A stretch of DNA of 64,000 bases from assembly GCA_015680685.1 (NCBI GenBank), contig MNCI01000270.1, positions 875,321 to 939,320 of the forward strand, written 5' to 3'. The notes under the pieces are model-generated. The model saw only the letters and a list, made by a program, of their open reading frames with translations. It was not told the origin of the DNA and did not search any database. Source of the stretch: Gnetum montanum. Its lineage: Eukaryota > Streptophyta > Gnetopsida > Gnetales > Gnetaceae. Of the stretch, positions 44,275-56,759 are shown one piece after another. Position 1 is the stretch's first letter. The number at the start of each line of letters is the position of its first letter. The translations under genes and the position numbers were made by a program.

Positions 44275-45480
44275 GAACCCCCACATGGTTTGACATCTAC
44301 CCAAAGGGATGCAATTCGAAAGCGAGCACAAGAGTATGTCCTTGTTGGAGATAATACCTTGTGTAAATGATCCTTTGATGGAATACTATTAACTTGTGTT
44401 GGTGGGGAGGAGGCATAAAAACTCATTAGCGAAGTCCATGAAGGACTATTTGGAGGACACATAGCTCCCAGGGCCATGGTATCTAAGATCAGATGCCTAG
44501 GGTATTATTAGCCTTGCATAGAATGAGATTTTTTTGCTAAAGTTAAGACGTGTGACACATGCCAACATCACGCAAATCTTATACATGTGTCACCTACTAA
44601 GTTGCATCCTACACAGATCACGTGGCCATTCCAACAATGGGGACTAGATATCATAGGACCCATAACACCTAAGTCTTCTACAGGACATAGCTTCATCATT
44701 ACTTCCACCGAGTACTTTACAAAGTGGGCAGAAGCTATCCCCCTTAGGAAAACTACATTTCAATAGGTTTGCCAGTTCATCTTGGACAACAGTATAACAA
44801 GGTTTGGTCTTCCCATGACTATTGTGATGGACAATGGGCCACAGTTTAGTAGTGCGAAACCAGAGCCTTTTGTAGCAACCTTGGCATTAAGCAATCTTTC
44901 TCATCACCATATTACCCACAGGCTAATAGTTAGGTAGAAGAAATAAACAAAGACATCATCAGCTTGCTTAAAAGAATGCTTAGCAACAGCAAGAGGCAAT
45001 GACACGAACAAATCCTCTATGTGCTCTGGGCCTACTGTACAATGTGCAGGATAGCTATAGGTAAGACCCCCTATAGCCTAGTCTACAAATCTAAAGCAGT
45101 GTTGCCTCTTGAATTGTAGGTACCATCACTGTGGATGATCCTTTCAAGCATTATGAATGAAGCCCAAAACAATGAGTCAAGGATCATCCATCTCGACTAC
45201 TTAGAGGAAGAGCGTGCACAAACACTAGGTCGCATCGAATGGTATCAAGACAAGCAATGGCAAAAGCACCATGTAGACCTACATCGAAGGCTAATTAAAA
45301 AGGGGGACCTAGTCCTCAAAGCTTTGCATGAACATGTGGACAAGTTTTTGGCAAACTAGGAAGGTCCATTCGTAGTCACAAAAGCCTATGAGAATGGAGA
45401 CTTCAAGCTGGCAGACATGGATGGCAAAGAGTTTGCAAATCCTATGAACCACTTGTACTTGAAGCCATACTTCTTCTAAT
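44275..45480 (+). pseudogene. Integrase of element B
   Basis: The zinc-binding part is at about 44430-44585 (HEGLFGGHIAPRAMVSKIRC, then CDTCQHHANLIHV). The catalytic core reads ITWPFQQWGLDIIGPI (first Asp), TKWAEAIPLRKTTF, LPMTIVMDNGPQFSS (second Asp). After a frame change it reads PQANS-stop-VEEINKDI (third acidic residue). The C-terminal part is at 45135-45480 (LDYLEEERAQTLGRIEWYQD, KGDLVLKALHEHVDKF, LADMDGKEFANPMNHLYLKP). It would insert the cDNA into the genome. Several TAG stops and one frameshift near 44870. The protein ends at 45478-45480, just before tandem repeats. Confidence 0.82.
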
Positions 45481-45496
45481 GTAAAAGCAAGGTAAG

Positions 45497-45893
45497 CATC
45501 GATAGTCCATTGTGACTATAAACTGGCATCTATAGTCCTCTACAACTATAAACTAGCATCCATAGTCCACTATGACTATAAACTGGCATCCATAGTCCGC
45601 TATGATTATAAAATGGCATCCACAGTCCACCATGACTATAAACTAGCATAGATAGTCTACCATGACTATAAACTAGCATAAAAAATTTTCTATGATGTTA
45701 AACTGGCACAAATGGTCTACTAAAACCTTAAACTGGCCCATCCATCGTCTACTACGATGATAAACTAGCACAACAGTCTGCTAGGATCTTAAACTAGCAC
45801 AACATTCTGCTAGGACCTTAAACTAGCACAGTGGTCTATTGGGACCTTAAACTAATACATCAGATGGTCTACTAGGACCTTAAACTAGATTTA
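45497..45893 (+). repeat. 3' UTR tandem repeat array of element B
   Basis: About twelve units of 30-36 bases run from ACTATAAACTGGCATCCATA types to ACCTTAAACTAGCACAA types. The first half has ACTATAAACTGGC, the second half ACCTTAAACTAGC, so two sub-variants have spread separately. Hypervariable tandem repeats in the 3' UTR are a known Tat/Ogre feature. Confidence 0.8.
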
Positions 45894-47230
45894 CAGCACA
45901 ACGTTCCCAAATCACAATCTGTGACCATTTAAACAAGCAAGTGTGAATAGTGCCCATGCGGGGTGAAGCGTTGCAGTTCCAAAATGCAGTTCATGATGAC
46001 AAGAAAGAACCCTCTAGAAAATTTGTGATGCCACTACGCTTGGCATCTTGTTGATCCTCTAGATATGTCACCTGACATCTTAATAACCTTCTAGAGCTAC
46101 TACTACCATGTCCTGTTCCCCTGGTAGTAGCTTCCATTGTCAACACCTGCTACTGGAGTCCTTGCACTATTGTGGCCCAGCCACAAAGTTTCTACCCTCC
46201 AACCCCTGCCATCGACTGAGCTCAAAAGATGTTCAGTTGTTAGGCCTCTCACCTTATAGTTGAACTATATTATGTTTGCCTTGGGTGGGAACTCCTAAGC
46301 ACTCGCATCATCACAACTCCTAGCCCCCTCAGTGCCAACCACTTTAGCCTGCCGCTACCAGAGCCGCTGTCGACCTTCATTCTTTAGACATTGCATTCCT
46401 CAGCAATAGTGCTTGTCATTTCAGTTATGTATAAAGTAAGTAAGACCTTTGCCTAACTGCATTTCATGTTTACATTTCTCTATTCTACTTTCTGTTTCAT
46501 TTGCAAGATAAGGGCCAATATGGTGTCAATCAAAGATGCATTTTGCCAGGAGGATAGGACACCACATCATTCTGAGGTGACCACTCTAACTAGCCTCGCT
46601 ACTTGGGAGTGCACATTCTTCCCTTCCTCTTAACCTTTTTCATCTAATTTCCCAAACCTATTTTCATATCCATCTTATAAGATTTCTTGATGCATGTAAA
46701 ACCCTCCCATATGCTAAACCGCAAAGTCCATGACACGTGTAATGCAACTCGCCACATGGGAAGCATCTGTAGGCAGGTCAAAGCCCCATGTGGATGTAAT
46801 GTAACTCATCTTGGGGAGGAAACACCTGTCCCACAAGAACAAGGTTGTTTACAAATGAATATGTCTAAACAACAACAAAAAAGCACAAAAGCATAGCAGA
46901 GCTCAAAAAAACAAAAGAAAAAAAAAGAGAGCGTGTGCCCAAAGCAAATGGCACACCAGCTATTTTACAATGACCATCTCCAAGCATTCCAATGAGAGCT
47001 CAAAAGCTCGTAAAAGAAAATATGTCCATGCAAGCCAATTCCCTCACAAGCACTCCAACAAGGAACCATGCTACATTTCATCTTTCCTTTGCCTAAACCT
47101 ATTGCCTCAAGTCCACCCTTTCTCCTTTCCCCTGCACAACTATCCTATTACTCCCAAGCACAGCAAAGTGATGTTTGAGCAACCATCGAAGAGCGATGGT
47201 GGTAACTTATCCTTCATGGTGTTTCTTATT
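45894..47230 (+). other. Element B 3' UTR, non-coding
   Basis: Only short frames without recognisable protein. A local inverted repeat lies at about 46095-46131 (GCTACTACTACCA against TGGTAGTAGC). It is A-rich at 46860-46930. No gene was seen. Confidence 0.45.
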
Positions 47231-47283
47231 CTTTGTTGATGTCTATCGAGAAAATCCTCTAGACATCGACAAAGAGGGGCTAA
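47231..47283 (+). promoter_or_regulatory. Hairpin plus polypurine tract of element B
   Basis: Arms CTTTGTTGATGTCT (47231-47244) and AGACATCGACAAAG (47261-47274) pair completely if one G-U is allowed. The 3' arm runs into the polypurine tract AAAGAGGGGCTAA (47271-47283), which abuts the LTR. The same arrangement occurs in element A (56707-56759). It probably helps plus-strand priming or 3' end function (inference). Confidence 0.7.
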
Positions 47284-49135
47284 TGAAACACCATAAAATT
47301 TCAGGACCCTCATGCCTTGGCAAGGTCTTGGAATTCATGCAAGGACTTCCAAAAGTGCAACGTCATGATAGTTTAGCAAAAAAATGTAGGCATTGAGGTT
47401 GGACTGTCCAATCCAAAAAAATTTCTATCTTTAGAGCTGATAGGCCTGATAGACTCTCTAGCCTACCCACTTGGATAGTTGACCTGACTAATAGTCTACT
47501 CAGAAACTATGCTAGGATTTATTGAAAGTGTTTGGGATGAGAAAAATAGTTTGGCAAGTTTTCTAGTAAAGAAGTCTACTATGATACACTATGCTAGGTA
47601 GCATAGCAAGCCTTGAAGGATAGTTGCTCAAGCGTCCAAGTGCGAATTTCCAAAATGCTTACAAAACAAGTCAAGATTTAGTCAACGCAAGGTGCTACAC
47701 TATGGTACACTATGTAGTGTAGCATAGTGTAGAAAAGGCAAAGTAGAAAGGCCCATCTTGCTAAGTGATTCCAACAAGAAAGTTGTACTCGGCAACACTT
47801 CGGCCTCCAAAATCAGTTACCTTGCATAGCCCCCAGGCCTCAAGCAAAGTTTCTTGCTAGAAAATGGCAGACTGAATGAAAAAGTAGGATACGTTGGCTA
47901 CTACGCTATGCTATGCTACATAGCGTACCAACAATGCAAAAGCAGCAAAAGTGTTTCAAATGTAAGTTCAGTGAGTTCAAAGGATTCCTAACATAAAGGA
48001 CAAAAGTTGTAGTTGTTAGCATGACTAAGCCTTAGATAAATGCTTTTAGCTCCAACACAAGTTTCAATCAAGACTAGTGGCTATACTATGCTATGCTATG
48101 TAGCATAGCACAGCGTAGCAAGCAGCCACTTGCGCTACACCAATGTACTCGACAGCGTAAGTAATGCAACACTGGTACAGAAGCATCAAGATGTCTTTGA
48201 GTAACTCTAGAACTTGTTGACAGTGATCTTCCTCACTCTGGCATCTTCTTGGCAAAATTAGCAATTTCCCTCCATCTTGCACATCCCCTGGTTAGCTTCC
48301 AAAACATTGTTCCTACGCTTGACCCTACTTGTAAGAGCATGGAAGACGTAGTCCTGGAGCATAGGCTCCATTTCGCTACCGTTGTGAGCACACTAGATCT
48401 CGGCACATGCAGTTCTAGCGGTATGGTCATAGTCTAACCAAGTTCACATCCAGCTTCGCATACCTGTATGGTAGGACACGTTAGCATTTTGTGGGGTCTA
48501 GGACACGTAGCATTCAAGATCCATTTCTCGCCTGCTCCTAGACCTATATATACCCTAGCAAACAATGCTCAAAGGTTTGGCTTTTTTTCTCAAAGAGTTG
48601 GCATTTTTACATTGACAAGAGCAGTTGGCTTGTTGGCTTTTCACGTTGGCTAGTTGGCTTCTTGATTGGCTCCTTAGCAAATACAGTTGGATTTTTTGAT
48701 GCAGTTGGCTTTCATAAGGGATAGTTGGCATTTTTCTTGAGCATTCTAGTTACCTTTGAGTTTTCTGTGTGTCTATGGCATTGCAAAACCTATTGTACAC
48801 CTTTCAAACAAGGCAAAGAATCGAATCTATGACCTTGGGGCATTGCATTTTCTCACTCGAGTTTGTTCTGCTATTTATTTACTATTATCATTATTTTGCA
48901 CTATTTTCTCCATTTTACATTTATTGATCATTGATTTACCTCACATATCTCACCTTCGAAACAACATTTACATAAGGTTAAGATACACTGATTAAGTCCT
49001 TGTCTAATCGACCAGACCGTTTAGGGTGCCCCACTTCCATTTTTTCTCTAGCACAGCCCTCACATAGATCTGGGGTTAAATTGTTCAGCTAGCAACCTCT
49101 CGGTGTTCCAGCCATCAACATTTTCGGTTGCTACA
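47284..49135 (+). repeat. Element B, 3' LTR
   Basis: It starts TGAAACACCATAAAATTTC and ends TTGCTACA, followed by target duplication GGTGG. It keeps the U3 palindromes: 47589-47606 (CTATGCTA/TAGCATAG) and 48089-48110 (10-base arms around TG, perfect). The TATA box is TATATATA (48545-48552). The leader keeps GTTGGC repeats. Confidence 0.88.
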
Positions 49136-49140
49136 GGTGG

Positions 49141-50180
49141 TGACCAACAACAGGCTTCAAAGTCAACTAACTCATAGAGGTCTACACCAAGATCATCTAC
49201 ATCCATAGGCAAGGGACCCAAGGCACATACATTAAAACCTATGCTAAAAACTCTAGGAAGAATGGAGAAAGTTAAAACCACTAAGGTTGAAAGGTTGCAC
49301 ACCAAGGAAAATAATTTCCTCACAACAATGGAATAAGCCGAATGACCATTGAAACAAAAGAACATGTTGTTGAACTTGTATAACCTGGTCTTAGGCATTA
49401 ACCTCTATCACTGTGAGTAGAGACATGCTTGCCAACCAAGAATCAATCTAGTTTTTCATTGAGAAAGCTTCACTTAGAGAAAATGGACATTAGACCATGC
49501 TTAATGTTTGTGACAATGATGGAAAGATTGACTCTTTAAATGAAGAGTTTCTATCTACTCCTCTCCTCATTACTATACGTGTTGACAAATACAAGGTCCA
49601 TCATGTTCATGTGGATGATGGGATAGTAACTAATGTAATACCATTTTCCATTATTGATAAGCTAGGCTTAACCAAGAATATCCAAGAAACTGCTACCTTA
49701 ACACTCAAGTCAGTTAATGGCTTATGAGTAGTAGTGTGAGGTTCCATTTTCTTGGATTTCATAGCTAGTGGGAAATTCCCTACATTCATCAACTTCTTAG
49801 TGGTTGAAGAGACACATGGCTTCAACTTGATCTTAGGAAGGCCATGGTTAGCTAAGCTTCATGCTATCTCATCTCCTATACATTAAGAGATTCAATTATC
49901 CTACAAGGAAGGAAAAATTGTCATTCATGGAGACAACATATTGCTACCTTCAATTAACCATGTCAACATTGACTGAGGTTCAAAGGTGAAGTTTCAACAG
50001 AAAACTACTAATACTTAGACTAGGAGCACCAACAACAAAGACAATAACAATGCTAGTAGTATCAAGTTTGTGACATGGGGTGATCAACGAAAATACATGC
50101 AACTTACCATGCTAAATAAGAGAGATGGTAAGCATAAGATTTTGCTAAAAGGATTCCTTGATCTTTCAAAGATCAAATAG
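49141..50180 (+). pseudogene. Protease region of element A
   Basis: Sequence left of the active site (49370-49560) resembles element B just before its protease (NLYNLVLG versus LYDLVMTS). The protease core at 49600-49960 reads HHVHVDDGIVTNVIPFSIID (active-site DDG), LKSVNGL-stop-VVV-stop-GSIFLDFI, ETHGFNLILGRPWLAKLHAI (intact second motif). It ends with FLDLSKIK at about 50180. It belongs to element A, split from its gag by element B. Several stops. No RT follows; instead there are tandem repeats and an antisense gene. Confidence 0.72.
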
Positions 50181-50317
50181 AAAGTTCATAGTAAACGTCT
50201 CATCCATTCTTTTGTCAATCATTTCTCCATCTTTGTGACATTGTATCATGTTTTGTTGTTGATTCTATCCTTCTATGCTCTTTTGAAAGCATCCCATACT
50301 TACTAGGAAAGTATAAA

Positions 50318-50520
50318 ATATGACCCGCTAAGGCCTAAAATTGGAAAACTCAAGACTTGTTAGACCTAAAACTGGCAAATTCACAACCTACTAAGGCCTA
50401 AAATTGGTAACGTCATGGCCTTCCATGGCTAAAACTAGCAAAACATGTGGCTTGCCATGGCCTAAAATTGGCAAAACATTAAGGCCCACCATGGCCTAAA
50501 ACTAGCAAATACTTTATCAC
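50318..50520 (+). repeat. About 34-bp tandem repeats after element A protease
   Basis: About six units of the type GGCCTAAAATTGGCAAAAC occur, with variants TGG/TAG. The core resembles the CTTAAACTAG repeats of element B. Confidence 0.7.
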
Positions 50521-50864
50521 CATTTACAGCCTAGTTCACACCCTAGTAGCCAACATATAGCCAATTTTACATTTTTATAATCAATCACAATCACATAAGT
50601 TAACAAACATAGCTTATGACATGGACGAAAATGTAAAACATACAACACATATGAAACATTAAATACTAGAACATATAAACCAAATTAAGATTTAAAAATA
50701 ATAATAGTCTAATGTATTTAATACGGTAACCAAGGTCAAAAAATGTTAAACCATAAACTATCTCTTAAACATCATTGGTTAACTCTAGCCACAGCATCAT
50801 AACAAAATGAACATTAATTACAAATGGAATAACCAAGGGCAATGACCAAATGATGGTATTAAGA

Positions 50865-52290
50865 GGCTGCTAGAGGAGGTTGAGGAGAACTTTTTTCTTC
50901 ACCACTAGGACCACCAACATCACCTAGTTCCTATATCACAATGAAACAAGTTTAATTAGTAATTGACAATAGTCATAAATCCCAAATTGAATTTTGCAAA
51001 ATTTTACTAAGCACCCTAGTTAATGGTGAAATTAGCCATAGTAAAAACTCTAAGAGGGCTAGTCAAAATTTTCTAAAAATTCAAATGACTATTGAAAACT
51101 AAAAACCAACATGTAAATAACCTTATAAACCTTTGAACATAGTGATAAAAACATAACAACAACACCAACGTTGCTTGTACAAACAAGGGGATTTGCAATT
51201 TTCAGAACCAAAACTATAACTATAAAAGGCTATCTACGCTAGGATAAAAATGACAAATTAGGAATAAATTTTTTCTAAGTCTAGGGCTATGTGGTCATGA
51301 AATTAAATGGAATTTAACATCTATGCTATATTTCCAAGCTTGAAAAAAATTTAAAACACCACACAAAATCATAATGGAATTCAACCAAAAATTGCACAAC
51401 AACATGAGACTAAAGAAAATGGCCATAAGGAATCACTAATGAAAAATATGAATTTTTTTTTAATTTTTCTAAACCCAATATTAAACCCTTCCTCACACCT
51501 TTGAGAATTCCCAAGAACCTAGGACATTGGTTGAAAAAAATTTCCAAAGTGTCAACATTACCCATCTTCACAGGTGTAAAGCTATAAAAACCAAGAATTT
51601 CAACATACACCGATCTACAAAAAAATTTACCAAAAATTAACCGTATATCCAAATTTGATGATTCCATACTCATTATAATTTTTAAAAATTAATCTAAAAA
51701 CTAGAAAATTCATAACATTTTTTGAACCAAAAAATGCAAAAGTAACATGAAAAGCCAATAGCCAAAACTGCAAACCCACTATGTAGTGGCTTACAAAAAA
51801 TCACATAGAAAATCAACTGTAAGTCAAAATTCAAGGGTTTAAAAACTAGTTTGACAAAACAAAATAATACTATAATCATATGGCCATAAAAATAAAATAA
51901 TCCTAACTATTTGGATACAAAAAAAATAGAAAAGTGGTATTTTTTTTTGGCTCTTAACTACAGAAAAATGCTTAGGGAAGATTGAAACAAATTTTTAATT
52001 CAATATACACCAATCCCAAAACTATATCAACAATGAAAACCCATGAACATAGACTAGATATAATGTAGAAATTTTATAAAATTCAATTTTAACAAATACC
52101 TAAACCTACATAAAAATATGCCCAAGTTTCTAGTAAAACTTCTTACAAAATGGTTAGGAATTATGTACCTAGGAATGATGGCAAAAGAACCAAAAATCAA
52201 GGGCCATTGTAGGTTTGAGAGGCCTTTAGTAGTAACATTATCCTCCTCCAAGGTTGGATTTTTGCTAGTTGCGACCCTCCTCTTTGACAT
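50865..52290 (-). pseudogene. Antisense gene of element A, at least two exons
   Basis: The minus-strand exon 1 is 52290 to about 52169 (MSKRRVATSKNPTLEEDNVT, then LQWPLIFGSFAIIP) and ends at AG/GTACAT. A terminal exon at about 50935-50867 follows a TGTGATATAG acceptor and reads ELGDVGGPSGEEKSSPQPPL, then AAS-stop. Internal exons may exist between, but I could not fix them. The basic start recalls that of element B's antisense gene, but the sequences are otherwise not visibly alike. It occupies the same position, directly after protease on the opposite strand. The function is unknown; exon structure is a prediction by eye. Confidence 0.4.
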
Positions 52291-52599
52291 CTTGAATAAG
52301 TAGCACTAAAACTAACAAAACCTTCATACTTATGGAGCCTCCTGTAGCAATTGTGCCTACTCCTTGGGGTAGAAATGTTGGAATACACTAGGAATAGGTG
52401 TGGTGAAGGCAAGAAATGGATTAAATCTTAGATTCTAGGCACTATAGGTTAAGAGTGTTGAGAGAATTACAATTTTTGTAAAATCATAATTTGGAAATCG
52501 CTCCCAAACTTATGCACCTACCTTCAAAACCCAAGTTTCCTCAAAACACTCACACAACTCCTATTCAACCTAATGATCATAATTAGAAAGTGGAACTAC

Positions 52600-54680
52600 A
52601 CTGGGTGAGTGGGAAATTGATTCATGCAATAACTCAAATTTAAGATGGGCCCCACTAGGCAGCTATGTAACAAGCTAATGAAAAATCATACTGCACTTGG
52701 AGTTGAGCCTTCTCATAGTAACTACATTGGAGTTTAAGCATCCAAAATCCTTGAAATCAATTTTGAATCCTAAATACTACCAAAACACACCTCACAACCA
52801 TCCATACATGTCATAAAACCTTATGCCCAAAGTGGAAAACTAGGTGTTAGCATTAATAGAAACTAGATGCCAAGGAAAGCCAAAACTCACACTAACGCTT
52901 ACTATTTAGAGTAACTACATTGGCTAGTAGCTTGACTACCCTAGAAAACATATTTTCAAATGGAATAATTTCTTGTACCATCAACCAAACTCTTGATCCT
53001 TTCCAAAATTATCAAACCATGGAACAAACCCTAACCAAAACCTTTGACAACTTTGAAATTCCATAAAGCTAGTTAAAAATCATCAAAACTCATTTTCCTT
53101 GCATGGACTATGCTAGGAGAGGTCTCAACTAGATTGGCTAGCATAGTCCCAATGTAGTTGAATTAGGAATAAATACCAAAAACCAAAAATAACCTCCAAA
53201 ATAACATATCTTAACCTTAACACTCCTTTAGAATCGTTAGTGACCTTGCACTGGTAAATTGTAAGATAAAAGTAAGTCAAATCTTATTTTTGCCTTTTGA
53301 CTACACTGAGGAAGCTTGGAACTATGTTGGCCAACATAGTCCCACTTCCAAAACATCAAAATAAGTTACCAACATGTTGAATCAACTTCTCGATGTATCA
53401 TCTCAACCTTAGAACCCTAATGGTACCTTCAAATGTCACTAAACCCAAGAAATTAGGCTAAAATTGGAAAAAAATTATCACATTCCCCCATCTATGTTCA
53501 GACTATGCTAGCCAACCTAGTCCCAATGAGAAATGATCATGCTAACACACAACCAATATCCAAAATCAACTATCCTAGGCCAAAACCTTAGCCAGGAACA
53601 CCACTAACCCCAAGAACCCACAAGCTTGGTCAATTGATCATGAAAACCCAATTAGATCCAATATTTTTATGTGACTATGCTAGACCAAGCTATGACTACA
53701 TGGAATACTGTAGTCCTAATGTAGTCCTTACTCTAGAGCACTACAACCATAAAAAACTGTTCATCCTAAGTCAAAACCCTAGCTGTAAATAGCAATGACT
53801 CAAGGACCTAAAAACTTAGTTAATCAACCACAAAAATCCTCCAAAAGTCAAGATTCACATGGTACTATGTTGAGGCAACCATAGACTACATTGGCCAATA
53901 TAGTCATGAACCTAAGATGGTTTGATTGATACTACATAGCTTAAAATGATATAAAATTTAATTCAAGAAGTCCAAAAACCTTTAAACCTTGAAGATAGTC
54001 ATAGTTTGACCTTGTTTGATGATGAAAAGCTCAAAAATTATCCCAACTATGCTTAGATAGGCTAGGACTATGTTGGCCATCATAGTTCTAATGTAGTCAT
54101 GATGTTGGGCAAGTTTGACCAGTGCCATAACACTTTGAATGATTCAAAAATTGGCTTGAAAGCCTAGAGTCTAACTTGATCCTACCTAGCTGCAATTCCA
54201 CCTTATTTCTACAATGAAAACACTAGATTTAGTTGATCTACATTGGGATGATACTAGACTACACTAGCCAATGTAGTCCAATGGGAAATGGTGTCAAAAA
54301 TCACTTTTAGTAGCCTATTTTACCTTTCAAATGTTCAATTTAGACCATCCAAAACCCTATGCTACCCTAGGAAGTTGACAAAGAACTATTTTTAACCCTG
54401 AAACCTCATAAATCCAATTTTCACATGCATTTATGCTGGCCAATGTAGTCACTAGTTTTGGCATTATTTCTAGCTTCTAGAGGGTGAAAACGAAGTTAAA
54501 ATGCACCAGTCTTCAACCCCAATTTTCCACACAAGTCATACATACCATCAAGAACTCAACAAGGGCCATAAAAAACCTAAAAAATCATCTATTGTTACCA
54601 ACAATGCTAGGGCCTGGGCTAACTACACTAGTCATCATAGTCCCTAGGAGAGCCCAATGTAGTCACAATAAAAGGTCTTA
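52600..54680. repeat. Palindrome cluster upstream of the element A antisense gene
   Basis: At least seven near-complete copies of a palindrome of the form ACTAYRTTGG-CCAAYRTAGT occur: 53321-53340 (ACTATGTTGGCCAACATAGT, perfect), 53128-53149, 53501-53522, 53884-53905, 54067-54086, 54258-54279 and about 54605-54630. Many half-sites add to these (52722, 52915, 54440, 54657). The same half-sites fill the element A LTR and leader. The cluster lies 0.3-2.4 kb upstream of the antisense ATG at 52290. Confidence 0.8.
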
Positions 54681-56706
54681 ATTTGGACATCGAAAAGCCT
54701 CCAAACAACCTCATCAAGTGCCTAAACTCACCTGTCAACCTTGTAGACCAATACCATGGCTCAAAAAGGCCTAAAAATGGAAAAATATAATCCTATTTGA
54801 TCAACATTGGGCATATTTTATCATATTTTTTACACCTTGGCTCATTTGTCCTTGTTCCATTGTACTTCAACTTGTTTTGACCTTGTTGGCCTTATTCGAT
54901 CACCATTTCAACATCAATTGGCCTCATTTGGCTTCTACTTAGTTTTAGTTTCACTATTTCTACTTATTATCTCTCTTGTGACCTGAGTTAACCTTGTTTG
55001 ACCATCAATTTGTGTTACTGGATGGGGTTTGACCATCCTTGACCATCATTTGATGCCATTCGACCATGATATGGCCCCCTAAGACCTAAAACTAGTAAAG
55101 TGTAACCATAATTAACCATGCTTGACTTTATATTGCCCCTAGTGAGCTCCGTTGACCATGTTGTGACCTATTTTGGTATCTATTTAATTTGTTTTATTCC
55201 AATTTTACTTTATTATTAGAGAATTTTGCATTGTTTTGGCATTATTTAATCATTTTATCACACAGTTGCCACTTGATGTGCTTATGTTGTCATGCAAGAA
55301 TGAGCTAGAAGAATCAAGAAGGCAATTTGACTAGCCTTAAAGACTACATGGACCCCTCTCATGATGTTGTTAAACCAATTTAACCTAAAATATCTAAGCA
55401 CTAAGCCTCGAGATGATTCTATCATACAACATTAACCTCTTGAGGTAGCTTGATGACCATTAACCTTGAAGCCAAAAGCATCATGAAGGGTCCCTTAGTC
55501 AAAGTTCCCATCTAAGACCACGATGGTGAGGAGAAAACACATGAAACCAAGTTCCTCACTATAACTTAACCCTACTCAAGACAACATCAAACCCTTGTAA
55601 TGCAACATTAAATCCATCACATAACCTTGATTACATCTAGCACTTACATGTTTTCTTATAATATTATTTATCATTGTTGATAGGTTACAATGAATGAACA
55701 ATGTTAATGATGCCAATGGGATACAATAAGTGAATTTGCATGCCCTCTCTATCTCTTCTTGTTTGACAAAAAGAATGAATTACAAACCTTTGTGAATCCA
55801 ATGCACATCACACAAATATCTCTCTATGTTATAACAATAGTGACCTATGGTAACTTGGTTAGCTACTTGTCTTGTGTGACCTTATGAATTATCTTATAAT
55901 AACATGTTTTATTTATCTTAATTTCTTGTTCTCCTAAAGTTGTGCTTGTAGGATGCAGTGTGAAGTCATGCAAAGGACCAACTCATTACTACAAAAAGTT
56001 ACCATGTGACCTTGGTGCATGAGATTTGGTTAGTTTGTCTTGCCATACCAAGAGTGCTTGTTTTGTAATCCCCATCATTACTCTTCTTAGAACCCAATTC
56101 CATAGCTTGATTATGACCTTTCTCATCCTAAATGACAATGGTAACTCATGTTTGACATTCATGCTTTATGGCCATTTGACATCTTCTTCATCATGCTCCA
56201 CATTTAAGTTTGTTGAATGTAAGACATCTCATTCAATAGGAAAATCAAATCAAACCAAGCCTTAGAAATAAACCCATATGAAGGTTTCATCCCCTAAGAA
56301 AAGAAAAATAAAATTTCCAAGAAGCCAAATGGCCAATGAGGAACAAAAGATAAACCAATGGCTCCAAACACACAAAGGGAGAAACCTAATGGCCAAAGAA
56401 ACCTTGGAGTAAGGCATTGGTTCCTCAAAAATATTACTAAGTGGCCAACACTTCAAAGCACAAAGCATGAATTCTTAATTGTTTTTTCAACCTATTAGTG
56501 CCATACCATAGCCATGGTGTCAACTTGTGGAACTCATTATTAACCCCCATGATCATGTCTTTGTGCAACAAATATAACCTACAAATTTTACCACCTCATC
56601 ATAACCTTATACTATTATCACAAGAACTCTTTAGCATGGTTCAACACTACAAGATTAAGTGTGGAGAGGAAATGTTGATGATGGGCTTACAATACTATTT
56701 TTTATT
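54681..56706 (+). other. Element A 3' UTR, non-coding
   Basis: No recognisable protein on either strand. At 54890-55160 there are loosely repeated words (TTGACCATNNTTGA types). It ends at the hairpin and polypurine tract. Short frames at 56026-56265 and 56498-56803 are not supported. Confidence 0.4.
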
Positions 56707-56759
56707 CTTTGTTGATGTCTCTTGGGTCAATCCTCCAAACATTAACAAAGAGGGACCGA
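56707..56759 (+). promoter_or_regulatory. Hairpin plus polypurine tract of element A
   Basis: Arms CTTTGTTGATGT (56707-56718) and ACATTAACAAAG (56739-56750) pair with one G-U. The 3' arm continues into AAAGAGGGACCGA, which abuts the LTR. The position matches element B, but the loop is different, which argues that the structure is conserved. Confidence 0.65.

Larger units (their letters stand above)
30169..49140 (+). mobile_element. Element B: large Tat/Ogre-type LTR retrotransposon with antisense gene
   Basis: LTRs at 30174-32027 and 47284-49135 have an exact GGTGG target duplication (30169-30173 and 49136-49140). The interior has PBS, gag, protease, a 5.4-kb spacer with a gene on the opposite strand, RT, RNase H, second RNase H, integrase, a tandem-repeat 3' UTR, hairpin and polypurine tract. 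It lies between gag and protease of element A. The LTRs are visibly diverged (roughly one difference in eight over the first 200 bases by eye), so the insertion is old. Every ORF is broken. Confidence 0.88.
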
